Below, one piece after another: positions 17,401 to 24,922 of a stretch of 64,000 nt of DNA. The stretch's first letter is position 1. Each line of letters begins with the position of its first letter. This DNA is from Lachnoclostridium sp. UBA5725 (GTDB taxonomy: Bacteria; Bacillota; Clostridia; Lachnospirales; Lachnospiraceae). The translations under genes and the position numbers were made by a program. The notes beneath the pieces are model-generated. The model was given only the letters and a program-made list of their open reading frames with translations, was not told the origin of the DNA and searched no databases. The DNA is taken from assembly GCA_002419585.1 (NCBI GenBank), contig DIGJ01000002.1:186001-250000 (forward strand), read 5' to 3'.

Positions 17401-18885
17401 ACCTTTGATTTGAAAAATATGAAGATAAAGGATAGTAGAACCGTTTCATTCCAGACATTTAATGATGCACAAAACAACTATGTTATGTTAGGGGACAATA
17501 TCGAATATACCGTAGATAGAACATCCTTTGATTACGAAATCAACGTTGAAAAGAGTGGGGAATATGAAATAAGTGCAAATTATGCAATTGAGAGTGCAAG
17601 TGGTGTGGAATGTTTGGTAAGCAAGGTGGTTTCTGGAAAAGAAACAAAATTAGGAAGCCTTAGTATGCCAGCAACCACTTCTTGGTCTTCCTATAAAGAC
17701 ACAGAAAAATCGAAGATCCACTTAGAAAAAGGAAGTTATACTTTGCGGATGACGTTGGCAAAAGACGGTGCAAATCTAAAGAGTTTTACGGTCACATTCT
17801 TGGAAGAAAAGGAAATTCCAAGCAAGGAAGATCCGAGTGAATCGCCGTATTATGGACCGGTTGTTTCGACACCCGATGAACAAGCAATTACGGTTGAAAT
17901 TGGCCACTCGGAAACCGCAGTTAAGAAAACAAAAGCGGTAATTGCGTATAAATTGTCAGAGAAAGAAGTGCTTGAGAAATCCCAAAAAGCGACAAAAGAA
18001 AATCCATTTGTAGTGAAAATCTCCGTTCCTGTTAAGGAAGTAATGGTGCAAATGGAAAGTAAAAAAATCACGTCAGTCGCTATCAATGTGGTGATTCCAT
18101 CATCGATTCAAAAGGCAGATAATATTTTGCTACAAACACTTGAAATACCAAAAGAAACGATAGAAGCAAGCAAAAAAAATCAAAAGAACTTTAGCGTTTC
18201 TGTATATGATGAGAATGGTAATAAAATTTATGCATTGAGTTTCAATGGAAAAGAGTTAAAAAAAGCTAAGATAAATCCTTCGGCTGCAAATGTATTTTTA
18301 ACAAAACAAGAAATTTCTCAAGATTCACAAATTATGGATCAAATTGGGAAATATTTGACAAAAACAGAAAAGGAAAAAGGAGGTGTAATTCACCTTGTAC
18401 AAGACGGAATGTTTCCTTCTACCGCAACTGTGACTGTAAAAGTTAGCGATATCACTGGAATCAAAGCTGGAAAGAAAGCTTATGTATACGCCTTTAATAA
18501 GAAGCTACAAAGACTTGCAGAAACAGAAGTTGTTGTGGATAAGAACGGAATGATTAATTTTAAGGCAAAATATGGAGCAAAGTATGTTATTCTTCCAGAC
18601 GAGGCGAAAGACAGCGCTGTAACTACACTATTTGATCAGGTTAAAATTTCCAAAAAGATGACTTTATCAGTCGGTGAGAGTCAAAAATTGGCGGTGGCAT
18701 TACCAATCGATGCACAAGGAGAAACTAGCATATCCTATGAAACAACGGATAAGTTAATCGCAAAGGTAAGCAAAAGAGGAAATGTCAGAGTAATTGCAAA
18801 TGGAAATGTAATGATTAAAGTACATGTAAGAATTGGAAATGAAACACATATATATAAAATCAAGATAACCAATACCGGTAAATAA
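11428..18885 (+). CDS. Giant secreted GH3-GH30 multidomain glycoside hydrolase
   Basis: Secreted protein of 2485 residues carrying two different catalytic domains. A Sec signal peptide covers residues 1-29. The GH3 N-domain runs from about 45 to 400, with nucleophile D333 in FVVSDYNGI, and the GH3 C-domain from about 425 to 660. A CBM6-like beta-sandwich (about 690-845) leads to a GH30 barrel (about 915-1370), with acid/base E1120 in LQNEP and nucleophile E1227 in SLTERSVWG. At least four further beta-sandwich modules follow (about 1390-1500, 1510-1645, 1855-1990 and 1990-2150). A Lys-rich region and a Big_2-like terminal domain (about 2410-2485) finish the chain. No sorting motif or dockerin is seen, so it may be released or bound non-covalently to the wall. 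The RBS GAAGGAGG is strong. It likely degrades a beta-glucan-type polymer that feeds the upstream importer; the substrate is inferred. Confidence 0.9.
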   Translation: MKRRNLALLLVIAMVLTGIPSYGSQSASAKSISYNDLTLDEAKAVYMDSSKSIETRIAALLPQMTLEEKAAQMVQPEQNGDATPEVVKQKGIGSILSGGGSAPKTGNTTKDWEARVNEFKQAAKESRLGIPLIYGVDAVHGNNNVADTVVYPHNIGLGAANDEALLEKVGAAAAEEIRATGIQWTFAPTLGVVYSERWGRFYESFGENADLVARMGAAYVKGFQGSGTTLFGTNKVAATAKHYIGEGQTTDGTNQGNVDLSQEDFDQLLISDGILKPYEEALKAGARTVMVSYNSVNGLKCHGNKHLIMDILKGEKTQSNPLGLGFTGFVVSDYNGIDQLSGTYKEKVADSVNAGVDMFMEPYDWQNFMNALVENVEDGSVTIDRVDDAVARILRVKFEMGLFEEEVSSQAEQHLIEKVGSTQHREVAREAVHKSMVLLKNDVIDQTGKTAMELLSDANSILVAGYKANDVGAQCGGWTISWQGGLDSDNGSGGKKVTTGTTIYKGIKEVAGETKEISYNARGKIGEGYDVAVVVVGEEPYAESNGDRTEEGLVLPTTDVNVIKTAIASAKTTNTPIILVMTTGRPLAIADYIDDVDAIVEAWLPGTQGEGVADVLVGNTEFSGTLPITWAWEPSYISKKFTDSTKVLFPYGTGLKKDGSSIFAGGQTQIPSNRPESPKPEPSEKVVTRAGGIDIDYYNGKLEGEDANPTSGTFSSYHVSTANEIVDGSRVDYLEWSAQSWGNGKWLAYFRQAGTYEVTLRINVSEVATAEFKLGVSADVTGDGATTEYIPTDITYGLYKDVTLSNIQIASPGLYGVKIMDGAEAPTGKLKLDYMRFTCTSPAGEKDTSIDIPVGDPKDETVLESEGAVISSNAVSVYMTSTENAGNMLWYKYPTDMTNQLTQKESADITAVDNQEITTITVDPNKTYQKFVGMGTSLEESTIHNISQLKNSIQQSFIEDLVNPQKGGMTLFRITIGTSDFTSKDFYTYYDAKELNATNAIYNNETKQYEPDWYNTTGNGFSIQKDVDYNIIKTVKMVQAAAKKFGVEDEVKFFASSWTPPGFMKEETTSSKSYSKNDLLIKGGALKDSSIDDLAKYYTRYLEEYAKQGVPLYAITLQNEPMLEINYPSCAMSGEQEGKLAVAIKKEISHSSILDENQKKVKLWAFDHNPSDAYSYVAKILSVDGANEALDGIAFHDYSGSLSNMQKVLDELLNKNGVESQTVSLTERSVWGTKGANSIITYLRNSAISYNSWVTMLDSNIGVHHWVGTPDPTMFARAAGSDNDYWAMPEFYITGQFSRFIRPGDVRVDSNVGSNSSVTNVVFMNPETNTFKAVVVNGTNKKQNFKIVCNGTQIIGALPAENIGTYVWDMPQNIQEDIETGFLATDYSKATDGVICRDIELEAPYITMSDDSDYAEYIVDVPTAGAFNIKLQEQPSEDSQTIKVYQGDTPAATISATKTWDSAKVFVQGQIYFKKAGVQSIRIKLTPGLKLFQLSLVKTKSVYEVPSKILASGYIKMDGAASIENGTGLGNMSAYNTVYYRIHVPEANAYNFTMSAATQNTDNVGFWLKLYDTNYQQIGGDILARGNGNNFSYLGDNHAFEVSGSWTDYVTTSGMVDLPEGDYILGFTSGPSSMNINWISIGGYATLSVGNVIEEKEDNTQISLMVTGGGIADESVASGNAICMVSGLPEGVTYKTEQIDNTGYNITLQGNRTKDFDSNQEVKVKLLVEQPTGNVLYSTNEFTIQAIKDAEALTVPSQDLKVVPIGENKEFLINLAGGTFIKDNVNQIHLSGDAASYYTLKEVQYVNATQIKLICNYNKKYYKAAILEVTLPKTAYADSSGVEALTTSINCMPEEGIPDDCIVITSKSPVTMDESMAYANKGSMKVNVCAGNYSDYFLDVQESGAYTITYTFNTETADGTSYANAWELNRGIAGEYYSTNSYKQVSIPGLWTKSSVKIRQNIELLKGKQTLELKAKMGGYSISSIEIAPLTTFDLKNMKIKDSRTVSFQTFNDAQNNYVMLGDNIEYTVDRTSFDYEINVEKSGEYEISANYAIESASGVECLVSKVVSGKETKLGSLSMPATTSWSSYKDTEKSKIHLEKGSYTLRMTLAKDGANLKSFTVTFLEEKEIPSKEDPSESPYYGPVVSTPDEQAITVEIGHSETAVKKTKAVIAYKLSEKEVLEKSQKATKENPFVVKISVPVKEVMVQMESKKITSVAINVVIPSSIQKADNILLQTLEIPKETIEASKKNQKNFSVSVYDENGNKIYALSFNGKELKKAKINPSAANVFLTKQEISQDSQIMDQIGKYLTKTEKEKGGVIHLVQDGMFPSTATVTVKVSDITGIKAGKKAYVYAFNKKLQRLAETEVVVDKNGMINFKAKYGAKYVILPDEAKDSAVTTLFDQVKISKKMTLSVGESQKLAVALPIDAQGETSISYETTDKLIAKVSKRGNVRVIANGNVMIKVHVRIGNETHIYKIKITNTGK

Positions 18886-18976
18886 GAAATACACTTGCTG
18901 CAAAAAATAGTCAGCTTATTGGTTCGAGTGATAAAAGAGATGCAGAAATAGAATGAATTTCATGTTTCCATACATA

Positions 18977-19012
18977 AAAAAATCGCCTTGCAGATTGCAG
19001 GCGATTTTTTTA
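18977..19012 (+). terminator. Rho-independent terminator
   Basis: A 12-bp perfect stem (18977-18988 with 18999-19010), a 10-nt loop and a T run, 91 nt after the giant hydrolase. The left arm also begins with an A run. Confidence 0.85.
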
Positions 19013-19148
19013 GAGTATACAGCTCCTGTTTTGATATCTATCTTTTAGCAAAAGAATACCCCCCTGATTCAAAAGAAACACCCCTATAATTCAATTATAA
19101 TGGGTGATATAGTTATATTAGACCAAGAGAGGAAAGAAGGGGAAGCAT

Positions 19149-20660
19149 ATGGAAGAATATATGGTTGAATTACATGGTGTTACTAAAAGATTCCCAGGCG
19201 TATTGGCACTTGATAACGTTGATTTTAATTTAAGAGGTGGAGAAGTATTAGCATTACTTGGAGAAAATGGTGCTGGAAAATCTACTCTTATGAAAATATT
19301 AAGTGGTGTATATTCAAAAGACGAAGGTACAATACAAATTTTTGGCAAAGATGTAGAAGATATGTCACCTAAGAGGGCTCAGGAGTTAGGAGTTGCCATT
19401 ATCCATCAAGAATTAAATATGTGCAAGCATTTAACGGTTGCGGAAAATATTTTTTTAGATAGAGAAATTACAAAATACGGTGTCCTTGCAGATAAAGAAA
19501 TGGAAAAGCAGGCAAAAGAAATTTTAGATAAGCTTAATATAGACATTTCACCTAAAACAATTGTGGGGGATTTGGCAGTATCAAAACAACAAATGGTTGA
19601 AATTGCAAAAGCGTTATCCACAAATGCAAAAGTTCTTATTATGGATGAACCTACAAGTGCACTAACAAGCAAAGAAATTGAAGATTTATTCCGAATCATC
19701 AAGAAACTGAAAGAAGAGGGTTGCGGTATTGTATATATTTCGCATAGATTAGAGGAATTGCAGCATATTGTGGACAGAGTTACCATATTAAGAGATGGGC
19801 AATACATAACAAGTATGAATTTCAAAGATACGGATTTGGGCGAGATTATATCCAATATGGTTGGTAGGGAAATTAAGGAAAAATTTCCTAGAGTTAGCTG
19901 CAAAAAAGGGAAAAAAATATTGGAAGTTAAAAATCTAAATGCAGGTCATATGGTAAGAAATATAAACTTTGATTTATATGAAGGTGAAATCGTAGGAATT
20001 GCAGGATTGATGGGCGCCGGCAGAACGGAGACAACAAGGGCGATATTTGGAATCGATGCAAAAGAAAGTGGTGAGATTTATCTAGAGGGTAAAGAAGTAA
20101 TAATCCAAAAGCCGATGGATGCCATTCGGGCTGGGATTGTATTAGCCCCGGAAGATCGAAAAAAAGATGGGTTATGTACGAAGTTAAGTGTAAGGGAAAA
20201 CATTGCTTTATCCAATTTGGATTTCTTGTGTAATAAATTTGGTGTTGTGAACCAATCAAAAGAAATAGAAATGACGGACGCAACCGTAGAGGATTTGAGA
20301 ATTAAACTACCAAATAATGAAGTAAATGCGGGAAGCTTATCTGGTGGAAACCAGCAAAAAGTAGTTGTGGGCAAGTGGTTGGCAAGAAATTCGAAAGTAG
20401 TTATTTTTGATGAACCAACTAGGGGTATTGATGTATCTGCAAAAGTAGAAATATATAATCTGATGAATCAATTAAAGCTACAAGGAATTGGTGTTCTCTT
20501 TGTTTCATCTGAAATGCCAGAGGTAATGGGAATCTCAGATCGAGTTATTGTAATGTGTGATGGAAAGATAACGGGACATTTAAACAAGGAGGAAGCAACT
20601 CAAGATATCATCCTAAAATATGCGACACAATTCGATCAAAAGATCGGTGTAGCGGAATAG
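19149..20660 (+). CDS. RbsA/MglA-type sugar ABC transporter ATP-binding protein
   Basis: Double-cassette ATPase of 503 residues that powers monosaccharide import by the CUT2 class. The first cassette has GENGAGKST (Walker A), a VSKQQMVEIAKAL signature and LIMDEPTSAL (Walker B). The second has the usual reduced Walker A (GLMGAGRTE), LSGGNQQKVVVGKWL and FDEPTRGID. All motifs are intact, in contrast to the related protein at 27599-29050. It is the first gene of an A-C-B transporter operon; the RBS GGAAAGAAGGGG lies before the ATG. The substrate is probably a hexose or hexose-like sugar, since an isomerase and a ROK kinase follow the transporter genes. Confidence 0.94.
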   Translation: MEEYMVELHGVTKRFPGVLALDNVDFNLRGGEVLALLGENGAGKSTLMKILSGVYSKDEGTIQIFGKDVEDMSPKRAQELGVAIIHQELNMCKHLTVAENIFLDREITKYGVLADKEMEKQAKEILDKLNIDISPKTIVGDLAVSKQQMVEIAKALSTNAKVLIMDEPTSALTSKEIEDLFRIIKKLKEEGCGIVYISHRLEELQHIVDRVTILRDGQYITSMNFKDTDLGEIISNMVGREIKEKFPRVSCKKGKKILEVKNLNAGHMVRNINFDLYEGEIVGIAGLMGAGRTETTRAIFGIDAKESGEIYLEGKEVIIQKPMDAIRAGIVLAPEDRKKDGLCTKLSVRENIALSNLDFLCNKFGVVNQSKEIEMTDATVEDLRIKLPNNEVNAGSLSGGNQQKVVVGKWLARNSKVVIFDEPTRGIDVSAKVEIYNLMNQLKLQGIGVLFVSSEMPEVMGISDRVIVMCDGKITGHLNKEEATQDIILKYATQFDQKIGVAE

Positions 20661-20685
20661 TAAATTTGAAGGAGAGTAAAGCAAA

Positions 20686-21687
20686 ATGAAAAGTAATTCA
20701 AAGCAGAGTGTATTCAAAAAACTCATTTCCGCTAGAGGGATGGGGCAGGTACTGACAGTAACAGTAGGATTAATTATATTAAGCATCGTATTTGGTATAT
20801 TAAACCCTACATTTGCATCTTCCAAAAATGTAGGTAATTTATTAAGACAGATTGCACCGATTATTTTAATTGGTATTGGGCAGTCATATGTATTAATTAC
20901 AGGAAATATTGATTTGTCGATTGGTTCTGTGGTTGGAATGAGTTGTATGATTTCCGCAACACTTATGACAAAAGGGATGAATCCGTGGGTTGCGGTATTG
21001 GTAACAATTTTCTGTTGTTTGGCGGTTGGTCTTATAAATGGTGAATTAGTAGCGAAATGTAAATTGCCGCCGTTTATAGCAACACTTGGAACCATGACAA
21101 TAGCAAGGGGTATCGCACAAATTGTAAATAATAATTACAATACAGATTCCATCGGTGATGCAGCAAAGGGATTTCGTAATTTCTTTTATTATGGAAAAGT
21201 GTTAGGCCTATACAATACGATCTGGATTGCAATCATTCTTTGGATAATTTTTAATTTTCTATTAAGTAAAACAAGAACTGGACGGCATGTTTATGCAATT
21301 GGTAGTAATATTGATGCAGCACAACTATCTGGAGTTAATGTTGTGGCAACGACGGTGAAAGCATATCTTGTAAGTGCATTTTGTGCAAGTATTGTAGGCT
21401 TGATTATCTGTGCAACGACAGGAATGGGAACCATGGATGCAGGAAATATGTATGAAATGTATGCCGTTGCAGCTTCTGTAATCGGAGGCGTTAGTACACT
21501 TGGAGGTCAAGGTATCCTGCTTGGTACGGTAATCGGAGCAGCAATATGGGGTGTATTACAAAATGGTCTTCAATTTGCTGGAGCACCAGTAGCGATTCGA
21601 AATATTGTAATTGGTATTATTGTTGTTGTATCTGTTTTGTTAGATGTTGTTGTTCGATCGGGAAAACCGAGAAAGAAGAAAGTCTAA
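20686..21687 (+). CDS. RbsC-type sugar ABC transporter permease
   Basis: CUT2 permease of 333 residues with eight to ten hydrophobic helices. It shows family motifs: GNIDLSIGSVVGM near residues 75-88, IGSNIDAAQLSGVN near 206-219, and SVIGGVSTLGGQGILLGTVI near 264-283. It forms the membrane pore driven by the RbsA-like ATPase encoded 25 nt upstream. The RBS GGAGAG is present. It is an ordinary family member in length and motifs. Because a degenerate RbsA look-alike is encoded downstream, this permease is the natural candidate partner of that protein too. Confidence 0.93.
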   Translation: MKSNSKQSVFKKLISARGMGQVLTVTVGLIILSIVFGILNPTFASSKNVGNLLRQIAPIILIGIGQSYVLITGNIDLSIGSVVGMSCMISATLMTKGMNPWVAVLVTIFCCLAVGLINGELVAKCKLPPFIATLGTMTIARGIAQIVNNNYNTDSIGDAAKGFRNFFYYGKVLGLYNTIWIAIILWIIFNFLLSKTRTGRHVYAIGSNIDAAQLSGVNVVATTVKAYLVSAFCASIVGLIICATTGMGTMDAGNMYEMYAVAASVIGGVSTLGGQGILLGTVIGAAIWGVLQNGLQFAGAPVAIRNIVIGIIVVVSVLLDVVVRSGKPRKKKV

Positions 21688-21690
21688 ATT

Positions 21691-21719
21691 TAGTTATATG
21701 AACATTATGTTCTTATAAT
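21691..21719 (+). promoter_or_regulatory. Small palindrome between permease and binding-protein genes
   Basis: GAACA-TTA-TGTTC (21700-21712) set in an AT-rich, partly symmetrical context. It may be an RNA hairpin that adjusts binding-protein expression or an operator; nothing in the sequence separates the two. Confidence 0.3.
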
Positions 21720-21747
21720 ATAACCAATTAAAAGAGGAGGATATGAA

Positions 21748-22734
21748 ATGAAAAAAAAGTTATTAAGTCTACTAGTAACAACAGCAATGGTAGCAATTAT
21801 GCTTATGGGGTGTGGAAGCAGTGCTACGACGCAGGCTCCAGCTACTGACGAAAAAGAAGTGACTCAGGCAGCTCCAGAAACCAAGGAGGAAGCAACAAGT
21901 GATACATATAAAGTATATCTAATCACAATGGATCAAATGGATCAGCATTGGGTTAACGTAGATGCTGGTTGTCAAAAAGCAGTAAAAGAACTTGGTAATG
22001 TAGAGTATAAATGGTTAGCTCCTGATACCAAAGATGATGCAAAGCAAATTGAATGTATTAATAATGCAGTAGCTGATAATGCGAATGCGATAATCTTAGC
22101 AGCAAACGGTCCTGATGCAGTAACAGCCGCTTTAGAAGAAGCAGTTGCAGCAGGTATCAAGATAATTTATGTTGATTCCGCAGCAGCTTTTGATGGTGAA
22201 GCAACATTTGCAACAAATAACGAAGCAGCAGGTAAAACAGCAGGCGAAACTATGATTGCTAGCTTAAAAGAAGCTGGCGTTACATCTGGTGATATTGGTG
22301 TCATCAATGTTAATGCAGCTACCGCTTCTTGTGTGGCGCGTGAAACAGGATTCCGTTCTGCATTTGAAGGAACCGATTTTAATATTCTTGAGACACAATA
22401 CGGAGAAGGCGATGCAGCAAAATCAAAAGATATTGCAGCAAACTATATCACATCGGGCTGTGTTGGTATCTTTGGTGCAAATGAAGGTTCTACGACAGGA
22501 GCAGGTAATGCAATTCAAGAAGCAGGCGGTAAAGTAATCGGTGTTGGTTTTGATAAATCAGATACCATTCTTTCTTTAATCAAGGATGGCTTCTTAGTAG
22601 CAACAATGGCTCAGAATCCAGATGTTATGGGCTATGAGGGAATGAATGCAGCCGTAAAAGCTCTTAGCGGAGAAAATCTTGGTGGAACAGTGACAGATAC
22701 AGGTGTATCCGTAATTACAAAAGATAAACTTTAG
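21748..22734 (+). CDS. RbsB-type sugar-binding lipoprotein
   Basis: Periplasmic-binding-protein-like lipoprotein of 328 residues (Peripla_BP_4 type). A lipobox LMGCGSS ends the signal peptide, and an acidic Thr/Glu linker of about 30 residues follows. The mature domain starts with YKVYLITMDQMDQHWV and carries ANAIILAANGPDAVTAALEEA, followed by IKIIYVDSAA, as in ribose/galactose/allose binding proteins. The RBS AGAGGAGG is strong. It delivers the sugar to the RbsA-RbsC pair upstream. The MDQHWVN segment suggests a pyranose-binding cleft, but the ligand cannot be named. Confidence 0.92.
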   Translation: MKKKLLSLLVTTAMVAIMLMGCGSSATTQAPATDEKEVTQAAPETKEEATSDTYKVYLITMDQMDQHWVNVDAGCQKAVKELGNVEYKWLAPDTKDDAKQIECINNAVADNANAIILAANGPDAVTAALEEAVAAGIKIIYVDSAAAFDGEATFATNNEAAGKTAGETMIASLKEAGVTSGDIGVINVNAATASCVARETGFRSAFEGTDFNILETQYGEGDAAKSKDIAANYITSGCVGIFGANEGSTTGAGNAIQEAGGKVIGVGFDKSDTILSLIKDGFLVATMAQNPDVMGYEGMNAAVKALSGENLGGTVTDTGVSVITKDKL

Positions 22735-22769
22735 GATTGAGCTTAGACGAATAAGAAGTGAGATGAATG

Positions 22770-22808
22770 AAAACGAGTTGTCTGTTGGAAAGGATAACTC
22801 GTTTTTAT
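22770..22808 (+). terminator. Rho-independent terminator after the RbsACB operon
   Basis: A 10-bp perfect stem (22770-22779 with 22796-22805) ending in TTTTTA. It separates the transporter genes from the isomerase/kinase genes, possibly incompletely. Confidence 0.8.
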
Positions 22809-22893
22809 CATATCATCTAACAAAGAAAGAAAATATCTTAGGTATAAAGGACTCATATTTCATATTTTTATGTGGAACAAGGAGGTAAATAAC

Positions 22894-23838
22894 ATGGCGT
22901 TATTAAAATTTTCACCAGTATTTAAGGATTATTTATGGGGAGGGAATAGTTTAAAAACAGCGTATCATAAAGATTATAGTGGTGAAATTCTTGCCGAATC
23001 ATGGGAACTATCCTGCCATCCGGATGGTCCATGTATCATTACAAACGGAAATTATAAAGGAATGAGTTTTAAAAATTATATAGAAATAGCAGGAAAACAA
23101 GTATTAGGAACAAATTGTAATGAATTTTTAGAATTTCCGATTCTGATAAAATTTATCGATGCAAAAGATAATTTATCGATACAAGTGCACCCAAGTGATG
23201 AATATGCACTTTCTCACGAAAATCAGTATGGAAAGACGGAAATGTGGTATGTAGCAGACTGTGAAGAAGATGCTTTTTTATATTATGGGTTTACAAAGGC
23301 GATCAGTAATGAAGAGTTTAAAAAAAGAGCACAAAACGGTTCATTGACGGAAGTACTGAATAAGATTTATGTTAAAAAAGGCGACGTTTTCTTTATCGAA
23401 GCGGGTACGTTGCATGCAATAGGGAAAGGAATCATAATTGCTGAAATACAACAAAATTCCAATATTACATATCGGGTATTTGATTACGGTAGGAAAGATA
23501 TAAATGGAATGAAAAGAGAATTACATATAGAAAAGGCTTTGCAAGTGACTAATTTTTCACCAAGATTAAAACATATTTCTTTTGTGCCACATTTGGGGAT
23601 ATGTAAATATTTTACGGTCGATAAGGTGGTTTTAGATAATAAATATATGAAAAAGTTTTTGGGAGAAGTAAATGGAGATTCCTTTTTGCACATTTTAGTA
23701 TTAGAAGGGGAAGGATGCATTGAATATGAGGATGGGGGAGCTTTTCAAAAGGGAGATAGCATGCTATTAACTGCTTCCTCTGGCAATTTTGAAGTAAGCG
23801 GTGCGTGCGAATTATTGTTTACTTATGTTTCTAAATAA
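22894..23838 (+). CDS. manA: Class I mannose-6-phosphate isomerase
   Basis: Cytosolic zinc enzyme of 314 residues that interconverts mannose 6-phosphate and fructose 6-phosphate. It is the short Gram-positive form. Motifs include FKDYLWGGN at the N-terminus, IQVHPSDEYA and KTEMWYV with zinc ligands in the first cupin half, and IEAGTLHAIGKG. The start at 22894 (MALLKF) follows an AGGAGG at 8 nt; the upstream in-frame ATG is rejected. With the ROK kinase gene 16 nt downstream it suggests the RbsACB importer brings in mannose or a mannose-related hexose that is phosphorylated and then isomerised. That pathway link is inferred from gene order. Confidence 0.92.
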   Translation: MALLKFSPVFKDYLWGGNSLKTAYHKDYSGEILAESWELSCHPDGPCIITNGNYKGMSFKNYIEIAGKQVLGTNCNEFLEFPILIKFIDAKDNLSIQVHPSDEYALSHENQYGKTEMWYVADCEEDAFLYYGFTKAISNEEFKKRAQNGSLTEVLNKIYVKKGDVFFIEAGTLHAIGKGIIIAEIQQNSNITYRVFDYGRKDINGMKRELHIEKALQVTNFSPRLKHISFVPHLGICKYFTVDKVVLDNKYMKKFLGEVNGDSFLHILVLEGEGCIEYEDGGAFQKGDSMLLTASSGNFEVSGACELLFTYVSK

Positions 23839-23854
23839 ATAAGGAGGAAAAAAT

Positions 23855-24805
23855 ATGTATCGAGTTGGTATTGATTTGGGAGGAACCAATATAAAGGTAG
23901 GAATTGTAGATGAAAACCAAAAGATAATAGCAATCGCTTCTTCCCCTACTATGGGGAAGCGAAGTGCGAATGAAGTAATAAAAGATATGGCTAATTTGGT
24001 CAAAAGCCTAATCAAAAAGGCGGAGATAAATAGTAACGATATTTCGGGTGTTGGGATCGGCTGCCCGGGTACGATTGATACAATCAATGGAATCGTCTTA
24101 TATTCAAATAACTTAAATTGGGAAGATGTGCCTTTAATAGATGAATTGCATGAATTATTACAATATCCGATAAGAGTATCAAATGATGCGAATTGCGCTG
24201 CGATTGGAGAAGTGAAAGCAGGTGCCGCAAAAGATTTGAAGAATATTGTGATGCTTACACTAGGTACCGGTGTTGGAAGTGGTATTATCCTAGATGGCAA
24301 AATATTTGAAGGAGGTCATCCAGGAGGTGCAGAATTGGGGCATACCATATTAGTAAAGGATGGAAGGGAATGTACTTGTGGAAGAAAAGGTTGTCTCGAA
24401 GCATATGCATCTGCGACTGCTTTGATACAAACAACAAAAGAAATGGTACGAAAGCATAAGAATTCTTTGATTTTAAAGTTCTGTAAAGGAGATTTAGAAA
24501 AAATAGATGGAAAGATGGTCTTTGATGCTTTTGAACAGGAAGATGAGGTTGCTGTGAAAATTATTGATGATTATATTAGTTACCTTGGAGAAGGAATTGT
24601 AGATATTATAAATGTGTTTCGACCAGATAGGATTCTGCTTAGTGGTGGTATTTGTAACCAAGGAAAAACCTTAACGAATCCTTTAGACGCCTATGTGAAA
24701 AAATATTGCTTTGCTGGGGAAAAAGCAATGATTCCAAATGTAACGAAAGCAAGTCTTTTAAATAATGCCGGGATTATTGGAGCAGCTGCATTACTAGAAA
24801 TGTAA
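23855..24805 (+). CDS. ROK-family sugar kinase (glucokinase/mannokinase type)
   Basis: ATP-dependent hexokinase of 316 residues from the ROK family, with no DNA-binding domain. The phosphate loop DLGGTNIKVG lies at the N-terminus. The catalytic region holds VSNDANCAA, and the zinc motif is CTCGRKGCLEAYAS, preceded by GGAELGHTIL. RILLSGGICNQG marks the C-terminal lobe. It is typical in length. It would phosphorylate the free hexose imported by RbsACB at carbon 6, feeding the mannose-6-phosphate isomerase encoded immediately upstream. Glucokinase and mannokinase cannot be told apart by these motifs. Confidence 0.92.
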   Translation: MYRVGIDLGGTNIKVGIVDENQKIIAIASSPTMGKRSANEVIKDMANLVKSLIKKAEINSNDISGVGIGCPGTIDTINGIVLYSNNLNWEDVPLIDELHELLQYPIRVSNDANCAAIGEVKAGAAKDLKNIVMLTLGTGVGSGIILDGKIFEGGHPGGAELGHTILVKDGRECTCGRKGCLEAYASATALIQTTKEMVRKHKNSLILKFCKGDLEKIDGKMVFDAFEQEDEVAVKIIDDYISYLGEGIVDIINVFRPDRILLSGGICNQGKTLTNPLDAYVKKYCFAGEKAMIPNVTKASLLNNAGIIGAAALLEM

Positions 24806-24850
24806 ACTCTTCTTTGGTAAAAATTGCAAATTAATCTTAAGTATGGTAGA

Positions 24851-24892
24851 TTGAAACTGAATCCAGCGTGTATATTGTTAGGGGTTAACAAT
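24851..24892 (+). promoter_or_regulatory. Candidate promoter with overlapping dyad
   Basis: TTGAAA (24851-24856), a 16-nt spacer and TATTGT (24873-24878), overlapped by a perfect 7-bp inverted repeat ATTGTTA/TAACAAT (24874-24880 and 24886-24892, 5-nt centre). The arrangement looks like a promoter with an operator over the start region, ahead of the response regulator gene. Confidence 0.45.
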
Positions 24893-24922
24893 GGCTGAAT
24901 ATAAGAACAAGGGGTATAGTAC

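Noticed and set aside
19011..19148. Promoter for the RbsACB operon
   Set aside because: Two TATAAT boxes (19085-19090 and 19096-19101) are present but neither has a recognisable -35 at 16-18 nt, so no promoter is called.
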